From Neptunomonas antarctica (lineage in GTDB: Bacteria; Pseudomonadota; Gammaproteobacteria; Pseudomonadales; Balneatricaceae): DNA of 64,000 nucleotides. Shown piece after piece: positions 1 through 9,039 of the stretch. Under the pieces are notes generated by a model, which saw nothing but the letters and a program-made list of their open reading frames with translations, did not search any database and had not been told where the DNA came from. Numbering within the stretch: position 1 is the first letter of the stretch; each line of letters begins with the position of its first letter. The position numbers and the translations under genes are program-made. The stretch lies in contig NZ_LJSI01000015.1 in the NCBI RefSeq assembly GCF_001305295.1, positions 62,001-126,000 of the forward strand, written 5' to 3'.

Positions 1-399
1 GAGTAAATTCAATGAAGGAGGATTATCAATCAGTATAAAATCATAATCATCCAGAACAGGCGCCAACGCCGCTTTTAAGCGAAATTCACGTCGGGGTAGC
101 TGCAGCAGCTCTACTTCAGCCGCTGTCAAATCTCCGTTCGAACCAATGACATCATATCCAATCTTCGGATTTTTAATGATGGCTTCTTTAGCGGATGATG
201 TACCTATCAGCAGCTCATAAGCAGAATGCTCTAATTCATGCTTGTCGACACCGCTACCCATAGTCGCGTTGCCTTGCGGATCCAGATCAACCATTAACAC
301 ACGCTTTTTGGTTGCCCCAAGCGAAGCAGCCAGATTCACGCAGGTAGTTGTTTTACCTACGCCACCTTTCTGATTGGTGATAGTCAGGATTTTTACCAC
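1..399 (-). CDS. parA: ParA/Soj chromosome-partitioning ATPase (partial, 3' end beyond window)
   Basis: Only the first 133 codons are inside the window. ParA is a deviant Walker ATPase that works with ParB bound at parS to segregate origins. Visible motifs are the deviant Walker A KGGVGKTT at residues 11-18, the A' motif DLDPQGNAT from residue 38, and the Walker B stretch FILIDNPPSLN near residue 121. The start is a GTG at 397-399, preceded on the coding strand by a GGGAGAG Shine-Dalgarno sequence. It begins 2 bp after the rsmG stop codon, so it is the distal gene of an mnmG-rsmG-parA operon, with parB expected just outside the window. Two parS sites further along support an active Par system. 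Confidence 0.95.
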   Translation of the reverse strand, partial: MVKILTITNQKGGVGKTTTCVNLAASLGATKKRVLMVDLDPQGNATMGSGVDKHELEHSAYELLIGTSSAKEAIIKNPKIGYDVIGSNGDLTAAEVELLQLPRREFRLKAALAPVLDDYDFILIDNPPSLNLL

Positions 400-401
400 C
401 G

Positions 402-1031
402 TTATTCTCTCCCAAGAATCATTAAATGCCTTGCTCCTTGCGTACCCGGCACATTAAGAGTGTGACCGCTTTTAAGTACAAAACCTGCTGGTAGCTGCGT
501 TAACTCTTCGTTTGGATACAAGCCTTTCATCGCCAGAAACACGCCGTCTTGGCGGCATAATTGTTGCGTCCATTTAAGCATATCAGCCATAGAAGCAAAG
601 GCGCGCGATATTACTTCATCAAAGGGTTCATCCTGGCACTGCTCTGCGCGGCCGTTAATCACCGTCAGATTGCTTAAGCCTAATTCTATTTTAGCCTGAT
701 TCTGGAAACGGGTTTTCTTACCATTACTGTCTAATGTAGTAACCTCCAGATCCGGACGGCAAATAGCCAGAGGAATTCCGGGTAATCCTGGTCCGCTACC
801 CACATCAATAATTCTTGGACCTTTAACATACGGCAATAAACTGAGACTATCGAGTAAATGCCTGGAAAGCATCTCAGCAGGCTTCTTTACGGCGGTCAGG
901 TTATAAGCTTTGTTCCATTTTACCAGTAGCTGTAGGTAAGCGATTAGCTTATCTACCTGCGAATCCGATAGGGAAAGCCCCATCTTTTCCGATTGTTGTA
1001 CCAGTAAAGCACGCAGTTGTGTCAAATCCAT
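402..1031 (-). CDS. rsmG: 16S rRNA (guanine-527-N7) methyltransferase RsmG (GidB)
   Basis: RsmG methylates N7 of G527 in 16S rRNA using S-adenosylmethionine. The 209-residue length is typical. The SAM-binding loop IIDVGSGPGLPGIPLA is visible at about residues 74-90, and the family stretch VISRAFASMADM follows near residue 140. The ATG at 1029-1031 overlaps the mnmG stop codon (TAATG arrangement), implying translational coupling. parA follows after 2 bp. The order mnmG-rsmG-parA is the conserved gammaproteobacterial one. Confidence 0.97.
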   Translation of the reverse strand: MDLTQLRALLVQQSEKMGLSLSDSQVDKLIAYLQLLVKWNKAYNLTAVKKPAEMLSRHLLDSLSLLPYVKGPRIIDVGSGPGLPGIPLAICRPDLEVTTLDSNGKKTRFQNQAKIELGLSNLTVINGRAEQCQDEPFDEVISRAFASMADMLKWTQQLCRQDGVFLAMKGLYPNEELTQLPAGFVLKSGHTLNVPGTQGARHLMILGRE

Positions 1032-2926
1032 TAACCGGTAGCCTTTTGTTGCTTTTTGATCATCTGTTGTTTTTTCAGGTGTACCAGCAGCAATGAAATA
1101 GCGGCGGGTGTCATTCCCTGAATACGGGAAGCCTGAGCTATGGAAGCAGGTAACTGCTGTTGTAATTTACTTTTTAATTCGTTCGATAGCCCACTAATAA
1201 TATCGTAATCAAAATCGGCAGGTAAAAGGGTATTTTCCTGCTGCCGTACACGCTCTATATCATCTTTCTGGCGATTAATATAACCCGCATACTTGAACTG
1301 TATTTCTACCTGCTCGGCTACCAGAAGGTCGCTGACCGCTTCACCTTTCAAACCCGCAACATCAGCATAGGTAAGTTCAGGACGTCGCAGTAGATCGGCC
1401 AGATTATACTCATGTGTCATCGGCGATGAGAGCTTGTCCTTCAGTTTTTCTTCAGCATCAGTTCCAGGCTGTATCCAGGTGCTGCTAAGACGCTGTTTTT
1501 CCTGCGTGATCGCTTCACGTTTTTTACAAAAAGCAGCCCATCGTTCGTCACTTACCAGCCCTAATTCCCGACCTTTTTCGGTTAAACGCAAATCCGCATT
1601 ATCTTCTCTGAGAATCAGGCGATATTCAGCTCTACTGGTAAACATACGGTAAGGTTCAGAAGTACCCATGGTGATTAAATCATCTACTAACACGCCAATA
1701 TAGGCTTCGTCACGACGTGGGTACCATTGCTCTTTATCAAGAGCCCTGGCTCCGGCATTAATACCGGCTAATAATCCCTGAGCTGCAGCTTCTTCGTAAC
1801 CGGTCGTGCCATTAATCTGGCCAGCAAAATAGAGGCCATTTATATGTTTTGTTTCCAGTGTGTGTTTCAAATCCTGAGGATTGAAGTAATCATACTCAAT
1901 CGCATAACCAGGACGCAGAATATGAGCGTTTTCAAAACCGATGATAGAACGAACAGCGGCTAACTGAATATCAAATGGCAGACTGGTAGAAATGCCGTTC
2001 GGATAAAGCTCGTTGGTTGTCAGTCCTTCGGGTTCGACAAAAATCTGATGCTGATTTTTATCGGCGAAACGCATTATTTTATCTTCGATGGAGGGGCAAT
2101 ATCGTGGCCCTACCCCTTCAATCACTCCGGTGTACATAGGTGAGCGATCTAATCCGGCGCGCAGGATATCATGGGTTCGCTCATTGGTATGAGTAATATA
2201 GCAACTGATTTGTTTCGGATGCTCTTTCACCGAGCCCATAAACGACATAACCGGAGTGGGTGTATCGCCAGGTTGTTCCTGCATGATAGAGAAATCGACG
2301 CTGCGGGCGTCTATGCGCGGCGGTGTGCCTGTTTTCAGACGATCGACCCGAAACGGCAGTTCGCGTAAGCGTTTTGCCAGAGCGATGGAAGGAGGGTCTC
2401 CGGCACGACCTCCTGAAAAGTTTTCCAGCCCTATATGGATCAGCCCACCCAGAAAAGTGCCTGCTGTCAGTACTACTGATTTTGCTAAGAAGCGTATACC
2501 TGTCTGGGTAACGACCCCTTTCACTTCATCCTGTTCAACAATCAAATCATCAGCGCCCTGCTGAAAAATCAGCAGATTAGGCTGATTTTCAAGAATTGAG
2601 CGAACCGCTGCTTTGTAAAGAATTCTATCCGCTTGAGCACGGGTTGCTCGCACTGCCGGACCTTTACGGGCATTCAGAACCCTGAATTGTATACCGGCTT
2701 TATCGGTAGCCCGTGCCATTGCACCGCCAAGTGCATCAATTTCTTTAACCAGATGGCTCTTTCCGATACCACCAATCGCTGGATTACATGACATCTGACC
2801 CAATGTCTCGATGTTATGTGTGAGCAACAATGTTTTGGCACCCATACGTGCAGAAGCTAATGCCGCTTCTGTTCCGGCATGACCTCCTCCGATAACAATG
2901 ACATCAAAATGGTCTGGATAATCCAA
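1031..2926 (-). CDS. mnmG: tRNA uridine-5-carboxymethylaminomethyl modification enzyme MnmG (GidA)
   Basis: MnmG, with MnmE, installs the cmnm5 group on U34 of certain tRNAs; it binds FAD and NADH. The Rossmann motif [12 protein letters not shown] lies at about residues 11-22, the conserved cysteine motif [11 protein letters not shown] near 46, and [10 protein letters not shown] near 275. I choose a TTG start at 2924-2926, giving 631 residues. It has a GAGGT Shine-Dalgarno sequence 7 nt upstream, and the protein then begins MDYPDHFDV, as family members do. An ATG at 2995 would add 23 residues with no homology I recognise. Its partner mnmE is 35.6 kb away instead of adjacent. The upstream side is the probable oriC, as in Escherichia coli. 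Confidence 0.96.
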   Translation of the reverse strand: MDYPDHFDVIVIGGGHAGTEAALASARMGAKTLLLTHNIETLGQMSCNPAIGGIGKSHLVKEIDALGGAMARATDKAGIQFRVLNARKGPAVRATRAQADRILYKAAVRSILENQPNLLIFQQGADDLIVEQDEVKGVVTQTGIRFLAKSVVLTAGTFLGGLIHIGLENFSGGRAGDPPSIALAKRLRELPFRVDRLKTGTPPRIDARSVDFSIMQEQPGDTPTPVMSFMGSVKEHPKQISCYITHTNERTHDILRAGLDRSPMYTGVIEGVGPRYCPSIEDKIMRFADKNQHQIFVEPEGLTTNELYPNGISTSLPFDIQLAAVRSIIGFENAHILRPGYAIEYDYFNPQDLKHTLETKHINGLYFAGQINGTTGYEEAAAQGLLAGINAGARALDKEQWYPRRDEAYIGVLVDDLITMGTSEPYRMFTSRAEYRLILREDNADLRLTEKGRELGLVSDERWAAFCKKREAITQEKQRLSSTWIQPGTDAEEKLKDKLSSPMTHEYNLADLLRRPELTYADVAGLKGEAVSDLLVAEQVEIQFKYAGYINRQKDDIERVRQQENTLLPADFDYDIISGLSNELKSKLQQQLPASIAQASRIQGMTPAAISLLLVHLKKQQMIKKQQKATG

Positions 2927-3645
2927 TGAATTTACCTCGATATAAAGCGATTTACTGATCTGTTTGTCGTAAAACAGATTGGACAGGGGCCGCATTATAC
3001 AGCCTAAAACGATGGATGGAATGCTTAAAAATTAACCAACTTATTGTTCAACCATTTTTTGATTATTTTTTAATAAATAAAGAGAAAAGAATATATGAAT
3101 ATATATATAAGATTGTTGTTACTACTACTATTAAGGAAGCAATTTTCTGTTTTCAAGTCTATTTTATTCAATTAAAACAATAAGATATAACATTGATAAA
3201 GAGGCTTTTTAACTGTCAGATACCTCTGTCCTGTGGGTATATAAGGTGTGGATAAAACAGGTAGTTATGCACAGGAACAATTACCCACAACCTTACCCCA
3301 TGTTTACCCCCTGCCTTAAACAAACCTTATCAACAAGATAAAAAAAAGTGACTTGCCTTTGCATAACTCCGCTCCATATCTGTGGATAAGGCTGTGGAAA
3401 GTGTTAGTAACTTTTAATTTTTATTTATACACACAAGCTATATTTTCTTTGGATTTATATTTACTAACAGTGGATAAGTCCTTCACAAGCAATATTAATC
3501 CTTTAATAACAAAGAGTTATTTTTGTATATAAATAGACATGTAGATAACTTTTGTGGACGGAAATGTGTGTAACTAGACTTTAAGAGGAGAAAAATCAGC
3601 CTTGCACATAAAATATGAAGGCTGATCTGAAGAAAAAAATTTGAA
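2927..3645. other. Probable replication origin oriC (DnaA-box cluster plus AT-rich segment)
   Basis: This gene-free stretch of about 720 bp next to mnmG has two parts. From about 3040 to 3230 it is extremely AT-rich, suiting a duplex-unwinding element. From 3247 to 3550 it holds clustered DnaA boxes. Exact TTATCCACA boxes are at 3247-3255 and 3381-3389 (reverse orientation). TTATGCACA at 3265-3273 and TTATACACA at 3425-3433 fit TTATNCACA. One-mismatch boxes lie at 3281-3289, 3327-3335, 3393-3401, 3469-3477 and 3540-3548. A TAG/TAA trinucleotide run is at 3119-3133 on the minus strand. GATC sites are sparse, so the density of Dam sites seen in enterobacterial oriC is absent. The position between mnmG and other genes matches E. 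coli oriC. Confidence 0.8.
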
Positions 3646-5247
3646 TTAATTTTGTAAAATCATCTCCGCAGCCTTTTCTGCGATCATAATTGTGGGTGAA
3701 TTGGTATTTCCGGACGTAATCGTTGGCATAATTGACGCATCGACGACCCGAAGACGCTCTATTCCGTAGACTTTTAGCTGGTAATCTACCACCGACATTT
3801 GATCAGAACCCATTTTGCAGGTGCCGACAGGATGGAAGATGGTGGTCGCTATATCACCGGCAGCTTTGATCAAATCTTCATCTGAATTGATGGCTAAACC
3901 GGGTTTAAATTCTTCAGGTTGGTACTTTTTAAAGGCGTTTGCCTGGCAGATGCGGCGAGTCAGTTTTAGCGCATCGGCGGCCACCTGTTTATCTTCCTTA
4001 TGGCTCAGATAATTAGGTGTGATGATGGGAGCTGCATAAGGATCTTTTGAACGTAGTCTTATATGCCCCCGGCTTTTGGGTCTCAGGTTGCAGACGGAGG
4101 CTGTGATAGCGGGAAAGGTATGCAGTGGATCACCCAGTTTTTCGCAACTGAGGGGTTGAATGTGGTATTCCAGATTCGCTGTTTCGTATTCAGCGCTACT
4201 TTTAGCAAAGCCACCTAGTTGGCTGGGGGCCATAGAGAAAGGTCCACGCCTGAAAAAAGCATAATCAAATACCATTTTCATCTTACCAAATAGGCTGTTT
4301 GCCTGTTCGTTGAGGGTGAGAGTATTTTTGACTTTAAATACGGCTCTTACCTGTAGATGATCCTGTAGATTTTCCCCTACGCCTGGCAGGTCATGGACTA
4401 CGTCGATTTTATGTTGTTTTAAGAGATCCGTATTACCAATCCCTGAACGCTGCAGGATAACCGGCGATATAACGCTACCTGCGCATAACAATATCTCTTT
4501 ATTAACGCCAGCGTAGCTCGGCATACCATTGATATCAAAGGCGATACCTATCACCGTTTTATTGACGATATGGAGACGATCAACATGCGCTTTGGTAATA
4601 ATTGTCAGATTGGGGCGATGTTTAATGGGATCAAGGAAGCCGCGCGCGGATGACCAGCGTCGGCCTTTTTTCTGATTGACCTGAAAATAACTGAAGCCTT
4701 CATTATCACCGGTATTAAAGTCGTCAATGGAAGGAATACCGGTTTCTGCTGCTGCTTGCCGGAAACCATCAAGCACTTCCCAGGAAAGACGTTGCTCTTC
4801 TACCCGCCATTCACCACCACTGCCATGCATATCGGAGGCGCCTGAATAGTGGTCCTCTGATTTTTTAAAGTAAGGTAGTACTTCGTCCCAACTCCAGCCT
4901 TTATTGCCTAATGATGCCCAGTGATCATAATCTTGCTTCTGGCCTCGCATATAGATCATGCCATTAATCGACGAGCTGCCGCCGAGCACTTTGCCACGGG
5001 GATAGTTCAGCGCACGACCGTTTAATCCGGCATCTGCCTGAGTTTTAAAACACCAATCGGTTTTTGGATTATTCATGGTATAGATGTAACCGATTGGAAT
5101 ATGGATCCAGGGGTAGGTATCCTCTCCACCTGCTTCCAGTAACAGGACTCGGTTGTTTGGATCGGCTGATAGCCGGTTTGCTAAAACGCAGCCTGCCGAT
5201 CCGGCTCCGACAATAATGTAATCAGCCTGAAATTCACACGGATGCAT
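3646..5247 (-). CDS. GMC-family FAD-dependent alcohol/choline dehydrogenase-like oxidoreductase
   Basis: The 533-residue protein belongs to the glucose-methanol-choline oxidoreductase family. The N-terminal FAD motif IIVGAGSAGCVLANRL is at about residues 11-26. The GMC signature PRGKVLGGSSSINGMIYMRG is at about 84-103, a catalytic-His segment HPVGTCKMG near 477, and the C-terminal FAD-contact stretch GNTNSPTIMIAEKAAE near 512. Such enzymes oxidise alcohols to aldehydes. BetA (choline) and AlkJ (medium-chain alcohols) are the closest named types, but the substrate cannot be read from sequence. No betaine aldehyde dehydrogenase, BetI or choline transporter gene is nearby, which argues against a classical bet operon. 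The gene appears monocistronic beside oriC and is divergent from mtgA. Confidence 0.85.
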   Translation of the reverse strand: MHPCEFQADYIIVGAGSAGCVLANRLSADPNNRVLLLEAGGEDTYPWIHIPIGYIYTMNNPKTDWCFKTQADAGLNGRALNYPRGKVLGGSSSINGMIYMRGQKQDYDHWASLGNKGWSWDEVLPYFKKSEDHYSGASDMHGSGGEWRVEEQRLSWEVLDGFRQAAAETGIPSIDDFNTGDNEGFSYFQVNQKKGRRWSSARGFLDPIKHRPNLTIITKAHVDRLHIVNKTVIGIAFDINGMPSYAGVNKEILLCAGSVISPVILQRSGIGNTDLLKQHKIDVVHDLPGVGENLQDHLQVRAVFKVKNTLTLNEQANSLFGKMKMVFDYAFFRRGPFSMAPSQLGGFAKSSAEYETANLEYHIQPLSCEKLGDPLHTFPAITASVCNLRPKSRGHIRLRSKDPYAAPIITPNYLSHKEDKQVAADALKLTRRICQANAFKKYQPEEFKPGLAINSDEDLIKAAGDIATTIFHPVGTCKMGSDQMSVVDYQLKVYGIERLRVVDASIMPTITSGNTNSPTIMIAEKAAEMILQN

Positions 5248-5439
5248 AACTTCTCCCTGCGTTCTATCGCCTGCTTAGCGAAGAACTGTTATTTTCTTCT
5301 TATTAAATAGCACCTGTTTAGTCAGATCCTATATGACCAGACATCCTTTTTAACAAGGAATAGTGAATAAAAGAAGCAGGACGGACGTATAAAAGAGTGG
5401 TGTCTTTACGTTTTAAATCAGATATGTGGAGATAACGGC

Positions 5440-6153
5440 GTGGCTAAAAGATCAATATTACAACGATTTTGGTACCGGTTTTGTATTGGTATAGTGGGGT
5501 TGTGTGTGTTGATTTTAGCAATAGTCGGGTCATTACGTTTTATTGATCCTCCCACGTCCGCCTTTATCATTGTGGATCAATGGCAGCATCCCGGGCGCTC
5601 TGTTCAACAATCATGGGTTGATTTAGAAAACATCTCTCCGTGGATGCCATTAGCTGTGATCGCCAGTGAAGATCAGACTTTTCTTCAGCATTGGGGGCTT
5701 GATATTGATGCTATTGTGGCGGTGATAAAGGATTATCGTAAAGGTGATTCGCTCCGCGGAGCCAGTACTATTTCTCAACAAACGGTCAAAAACCTATTTC
5801 TTTGGAATGGGCACCATTTTATACGTAAGGTAGTAGAAGCTGGGCTTACCTTGTCTATGGAATGCTTTTTACCAAAGCGACGAATTATGGAGATTTACCT
5901 CAATATTGCAGAGTTTGGTGAGGGTATTTATGGTGTAGAAGCGGCTAGCCGTCATTTTTTTGGTATTAGCGCCCGTCAACTGACACAATCCCAGGCCGCA
6001 CGATTGGCGGCTGTTCTTCCCAACCCTAAACGCTTTAATGTGGGTCTGCCCACTGCTTATATTTCGCAGAGGGTGAGTTGGATCACCCGCCAGATGCGCC
6101 AGCTCGGCGGTGTTGCTTTTGTTCGTCCTCTTTTTAAAAAAGACTCTGCATAA
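5440..6153 (+). CDS. mtgA: Monofunctional biosynthetic peptidoglycan transglycosylase MtgA
   Basis: MtgA polymerises lipid II into glycan strands at the periplasmic face of the inner membrane. The 237-residue protein has one N-terminal membrane segment (about residues 12-34) and a glycosyltransferase-51 domain. The catalytic glutamate motif AVIASEDQTFLQHWG is near residues 72-86, GASTISQQTVKNLF near 107, and RRIMEIYLNIAEFGEGIYG near 147. There is no transpeptidase domain, which distinguishes it from class A PBPs. The start is a GTG at 5440, with GGAGA 7 nt upstream. It is followed by intergenic DNA and a terminator, so it is probably transcribed alone. Confidence 0.95.
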   Translation: MAKRSILQRFWYRFCIGIVGLCVLILAIVGSLRFIDPPTSAFIIVDQWQHPGRSVQQSWVDLENISPWMPLAVIASEDQTFLQHWGLDIDAIVAVIKDYRKGDSLRGASTISQQTVKNLFLWNGHHFIRKVVEAGLTLSMECFLPKRRIMEIYLNIAEFGEGIYGVEAASRHFFGISARQLTQSQAARLAAVLPNPKRFNVGLPTAYISQRVSWITRQMRQLGGVAFVRPLFKKDSA

Positions 6154-6294
6154 ATATAGTCTTCTCATGGTGCGTTGCACAAAACTGATGCGATTTTATT
6201 CAAAAACTTCAGTAAATGTAATTTAAGTAAGTTTTATAATTAATTATTTTCAATTTAAATCATTGATTTAAAATGACTTTTTATATTTTTTCTA

Positions 6295-6322
6295 AAAAAG
6301 CTGATCTTTTGGTCAGCTTTTT
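6295..6322 (+). terminator. Intrinsic terminator downstream of mtgA
   Basis: A perfect 10-bp stem (AAAAAGCTGA at 6295-6304 paired with TCAGCTTTTT at 6313-6322) encloses an 8-nt loop and ends in a T run. The A-rich left arm means it could also act on the minus strand. It separates mtgA from the purine-uptake genes. Confidence 0.75.
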
Positions 6323-6364
6323 GCATTTCCTTTCTAAATTTATTTAATTTAGAAAGGTGTCCGT

Positions 6365-7090
6365 ATGAAAAAATATAATGCAGTGCTTGCGTTACTTTCT
6401 GGTCTGGCTCTTAGCAGTGGAGCACAGGCTGAATTGTACTGGCAGGACTTTAGCCTGAGTTACCTGAATGGTAAAAACTATCAGGCCGGTGATGATCATC
6501 GTCAGGTGTTAACCGTAGAACACGCCAGTGGCCAGAGTTGGGGGGATACTTACTTCTTTATGGATCGACTGCGTTCATCTGATGGCTCAAATGAGACTTA
6601 TTATGAGTTGTCTCCTCGCCTGGGTATCGGTGCAGTCACCGGAAACGATTTGTCCTTTGGTCCTGTGAAGGACATTTATATAGCGACAACAATGGAAGGT
6701 GGTTCTGCAGGTAACGGCTTTAATAATTACCTTTATGGTCTGGGTGTTTCGCTGGATATTCCTGGCTTTAAATATGCGAATGTTAATATTTATAAAGCGA
6801 ACAATGATTCTGGCGTTAATGATGAGCAGTTAACGCTGACCTGGGGTTACCCATTTTCTCTGGGTAGTGCTGAATTTCTTTATGACGGCTTTTTGGATTG
6901 GACCAGTGCTGGCTCAGGAAAAGCTTCTGAGATGAATTTCACTTCACAGCTCAAATACGATCTGGGTAAATCATTAGGTCTTAAATCACGTCTTTACGTG
7001 GGTATGGAATACGCCTATTGGAGCAATAAGTTTGGCGTTGCTGCATTAGATGAACGTAATCCAGCGCTATTGGTGAAATACCACTTCTAA
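6365..7090 (+). CDS. Tsx/OmpK-like outer-membrane nucleoside channel protein
   Basis: The 241-residue protein has a signal peptide ending ...SGAQA (cleavage after about residue 22). A beta-barrel-like sequence follows, with alternating aromatic residues and a C-terminal phenylalanine (LLVKYHF), the typical outer-membrane protein end. The mature start ELYWQDFSLSYLNG and the pattern NETYYELSPRLGIG resemble the Tsx/OmpK family of nucleoside-specific channels. The context agrees: a xanthine/uracil-type permease starts 12 bp downstream, and a nucleoside ABC importer and purine enzymes follow. I infer that it brings nucleosides or bases across the outer membrane. The start has AGAAAGG in its leader. 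Confidence 0.8.
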   Translation: MKKYNAVLALLSGLALSSGAQAELYWQDFSLSYLNGKNYQAGDDHRQVLTVEHASGQSWGDTYFFMDRLRSSDGSNETYYELSPRLGIGAVTGNDLSFGPVKDIYIATTMEGGSAGNGFNNYLYGLGVSLDIPGFKYANVNIYKANNDSGVNDEQLTLTWGYPFSLGSAEFLYDGFLDWTSAGSGKASEMNFTSQLKYDLGKSLGLKSRLYVGMEYAYWSNKFGVAALDERNPALLVKYHF

Positions 7091-7102
7091 AGGAGACCGA
7101 GA

Positions 7103-8500
7103 ATGACCACGAATACTAAGAACTCAGAATTGATTTATTCTTTAGAAGCTCGCCCACCCGCAATGCAAGCCAGTTTTGCGGCTATCCAACATGTGTTGGC
7201 GAGCTTTGTTGGAATCATTACCCCGACATTGATTATTGGTGGTGTGCTTGGATTAGGCGAGCATATCCCCTATTTGATTAGCATGGCATTAATAGTCTCA
7301 GGGGTTGGTACGTTAATTCAGGCACGTCGGCCTTTTGGTATTGGCGCAGGGATGGTATGTGTCCAGGGAACCAGCTTTGCTTTCCTGGGATCGATATTAG
7401 CCGCTGGTTTTATTGCTAAAGGTCAGGGAGGAGGCCCTGACGAGATACTGTCATTGATTTTTGGTGTCTGTTTTTTAGGCGCTTTCGTTGAGATATTTTT
7501 GAGCCAGATACTGAGTAAGCTCAAACGCGTGATTACACCTCTGGTGACAGGTATCGTCATTACTATTATCGGTATTAGTCTGATAAAAGTAGGCATAACT
7601 GATCTGGCGGGTGGCTTTAAAGCACCTGATTTCGGAAGTCTGGAAAATCTTGCGCTAGGGGGCATAGTGCTTGTCTCTATCATTACTTTTAACTTGTCAT
7701 CTCACCCTTTGATACGACTTTCGTCAATTGTATTAGGCTTAATTGTTGGTTTTTTAGTGGCTGCTTTCATGGGTAAAATATCCTTCCCCGATTTTAGTTC
7801 AGTCTCACTTATCAGTGTGCCGATTCCCTTTAAATATGGCTTTTCGTTTGATTGGACCGCTTTTATTCCCATTGCATTTATCTATCTGATTACCGCTATC
7901 GAAACGGCCGGTGATATAACGGCCAATTGTGTCGTCTCTAAACAGCCGATTGTTGGTGCTAGCTACATGAAGAGGATCAAAGGGGGTGTGTTAGGTGATG
8001 GAGTAAACTCGTTACTTGCGGCCATTTTTAATACTTTTCCGAATACAACCTTCAGCCAAAATAACGGTGTCATTCAACTGACAGGCGTAGCTAGTCGCTA
8101 TGTGGGGTATTTTATAGGCGCAATTCTGATCATTCTCGGCCTGTTTCCAATTATAGGTGCGATACTTCAGCAGATGCCAAAACCCGTACTCGGTGGAGCG
8201 ACTCTTATTATGTTTGGCACAGTGGCAGCAGCCGGCGTTAAGTTGCTGGCGACAGAAGAGCTTGATCGTCGTAAATTACTGATAATGGCCGTTTCTTTTG
8301 GAACAGGGCTGGGCGTAGCGATGAATCCGGCGGTTTTGGGTGAGCTACCTAAGGTTGTACAGAATATATTTGGTTCAGCGATCACAACAGGCGGCTTATT
8401 TGCCGTTGTTATGAGTGTGTTGTTACCGGATAAAGTAGCCGTGTTAAGCATGACTGATAATACCGAGATATCGTCTGGGAAGGTCTCTGTTGGTAGTTAG
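7103..8500 (+). CDS. NCS2-family nucleobase:cation symporter (xanthine/uracil permease type)
   Basis: This 465-residue polytopic membrane protein has about 14 hydrophobic segments. The family N-terminal motif AIQHVLASFVGIITPTLI is at about residues 27-44. The NCS2 signature QNNGVIQLTGVASRYVG is near residue 320, and the acidic motif AIETAGDITAN near 265. It is closest in kind to E. coli XanP/XanQ xanthine permeases, but which base it carries is inference from the purine context. It is preceded by AGGAG and lies 12 bp after the Tsx-like gene, so the two form an uptake operon across both membranes. Confidence 0.88.
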   Translation: MTTNTKNSELIYSLEARPPAMQASFAAIQHVLASFVGIITPTLIIGGVLGLGEHIPYLISMALIVSGVGTLIQARRPFGIGAGMVCVQGTSFAFLGSILAAGFIAKGQGGGPDEILSLIFGVCFLGAFVEIFLSQILSKLKRVITPLVTGIVITIIGISLIKVGITDLAGGFKAPDFGSLENLALGGIVLVSIITFNLSSHPLIRLSSIVLGLIVGFLVAAFMGKISFPDFSSVSLISVPIPFKYGFSFDWTAFIPIAFIYLITAIETAGDITANCVVSKQPIVGASYMKRIKGGVLGDGVNSLLAAIFNTFPNTTFSQNNGVIQLTGVASRYVGYFIGAILIILGLFPIIGAILQQMPKPVLGGATLIMFGTVAAAGVKLLATEELDRRKLLIMAVSFGTGLGVAMNPAVLGELPKVVQNIFGSAITTGGLFAVVMSVLLPDKVAVLSMTDNTEISSGKVSVGS

Positions 8501-9039
8501 ACGCTTTTTTCTGACTTTAATCCTGGGAGCACCCTAATGGTTGATAACCAGACCGCTAGTTGTGCTCTCTTGACTCCGGTTATTAGTGTCTTATTCATAG
8601 AGGGAAGCTCCAATCCAGTCAATAACAGTGACGAGATAAACAAGCGGCCGTTATAAACAAATCCAATCATTTAGCTAAAGATGCATATCTGGTGCTCCTT
8701 GGTAGATCACTAACATGTTTAAATGCATAATTCCGGAGCAACACTATCATTAATATTTTCAGTATAATTGATTCCTAATTTGTTGTTTTTTAATAAAATT
8801 TAATTGTGTAAGCAGAGTTTTAGATGATTTCATGAGATAAAATTTGTATCTAAGTTATCCAAAAACTTGTCTTATTGGTCAGGTTCCGCATAAATTCAGC
8901 CAGTATGTGAAAAAAATATTACTATTTGAATTTTTTGGCTGGGCCTTTTTACGTCGCATCAGAAACCGCAAAAAAGTTAATGTATAACTAATGAATCCAG
9001 AGACGGAAGAGTAGGTTGAATTAGCTAATGAGGACACAG
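8501..9039. other. Intergenic region before the nucleoside ABC transporter operon
   Basis: There is no convincing gene in these 539 bp. Near the start is a nested inverted repeat: GGGAGCAC (8525-8532) can pair with GTGCTCTC (8562-8569) with one G.T wobble, enclosing TGGTT/AACCA (8538-8550). There is no clear U tract, so it may be a structured 3' end of the permease mRNA. The rest, from about 8740, is AT-rich and presumably carries the promoter of the ABC operon. No recognisable riboswitch core was found. Confidence 0.4.

Noticed and set aside
8501-9039. Purine riboswitch upstream of the nucleoside ABC operon
   Set aside because: The conserved three-way-junction core of purine riboswitches is not visible; the inverted repeat lies near the upstream gene's end rather than near the ABC start, and no terminator or sequestrator precedes the ATG.
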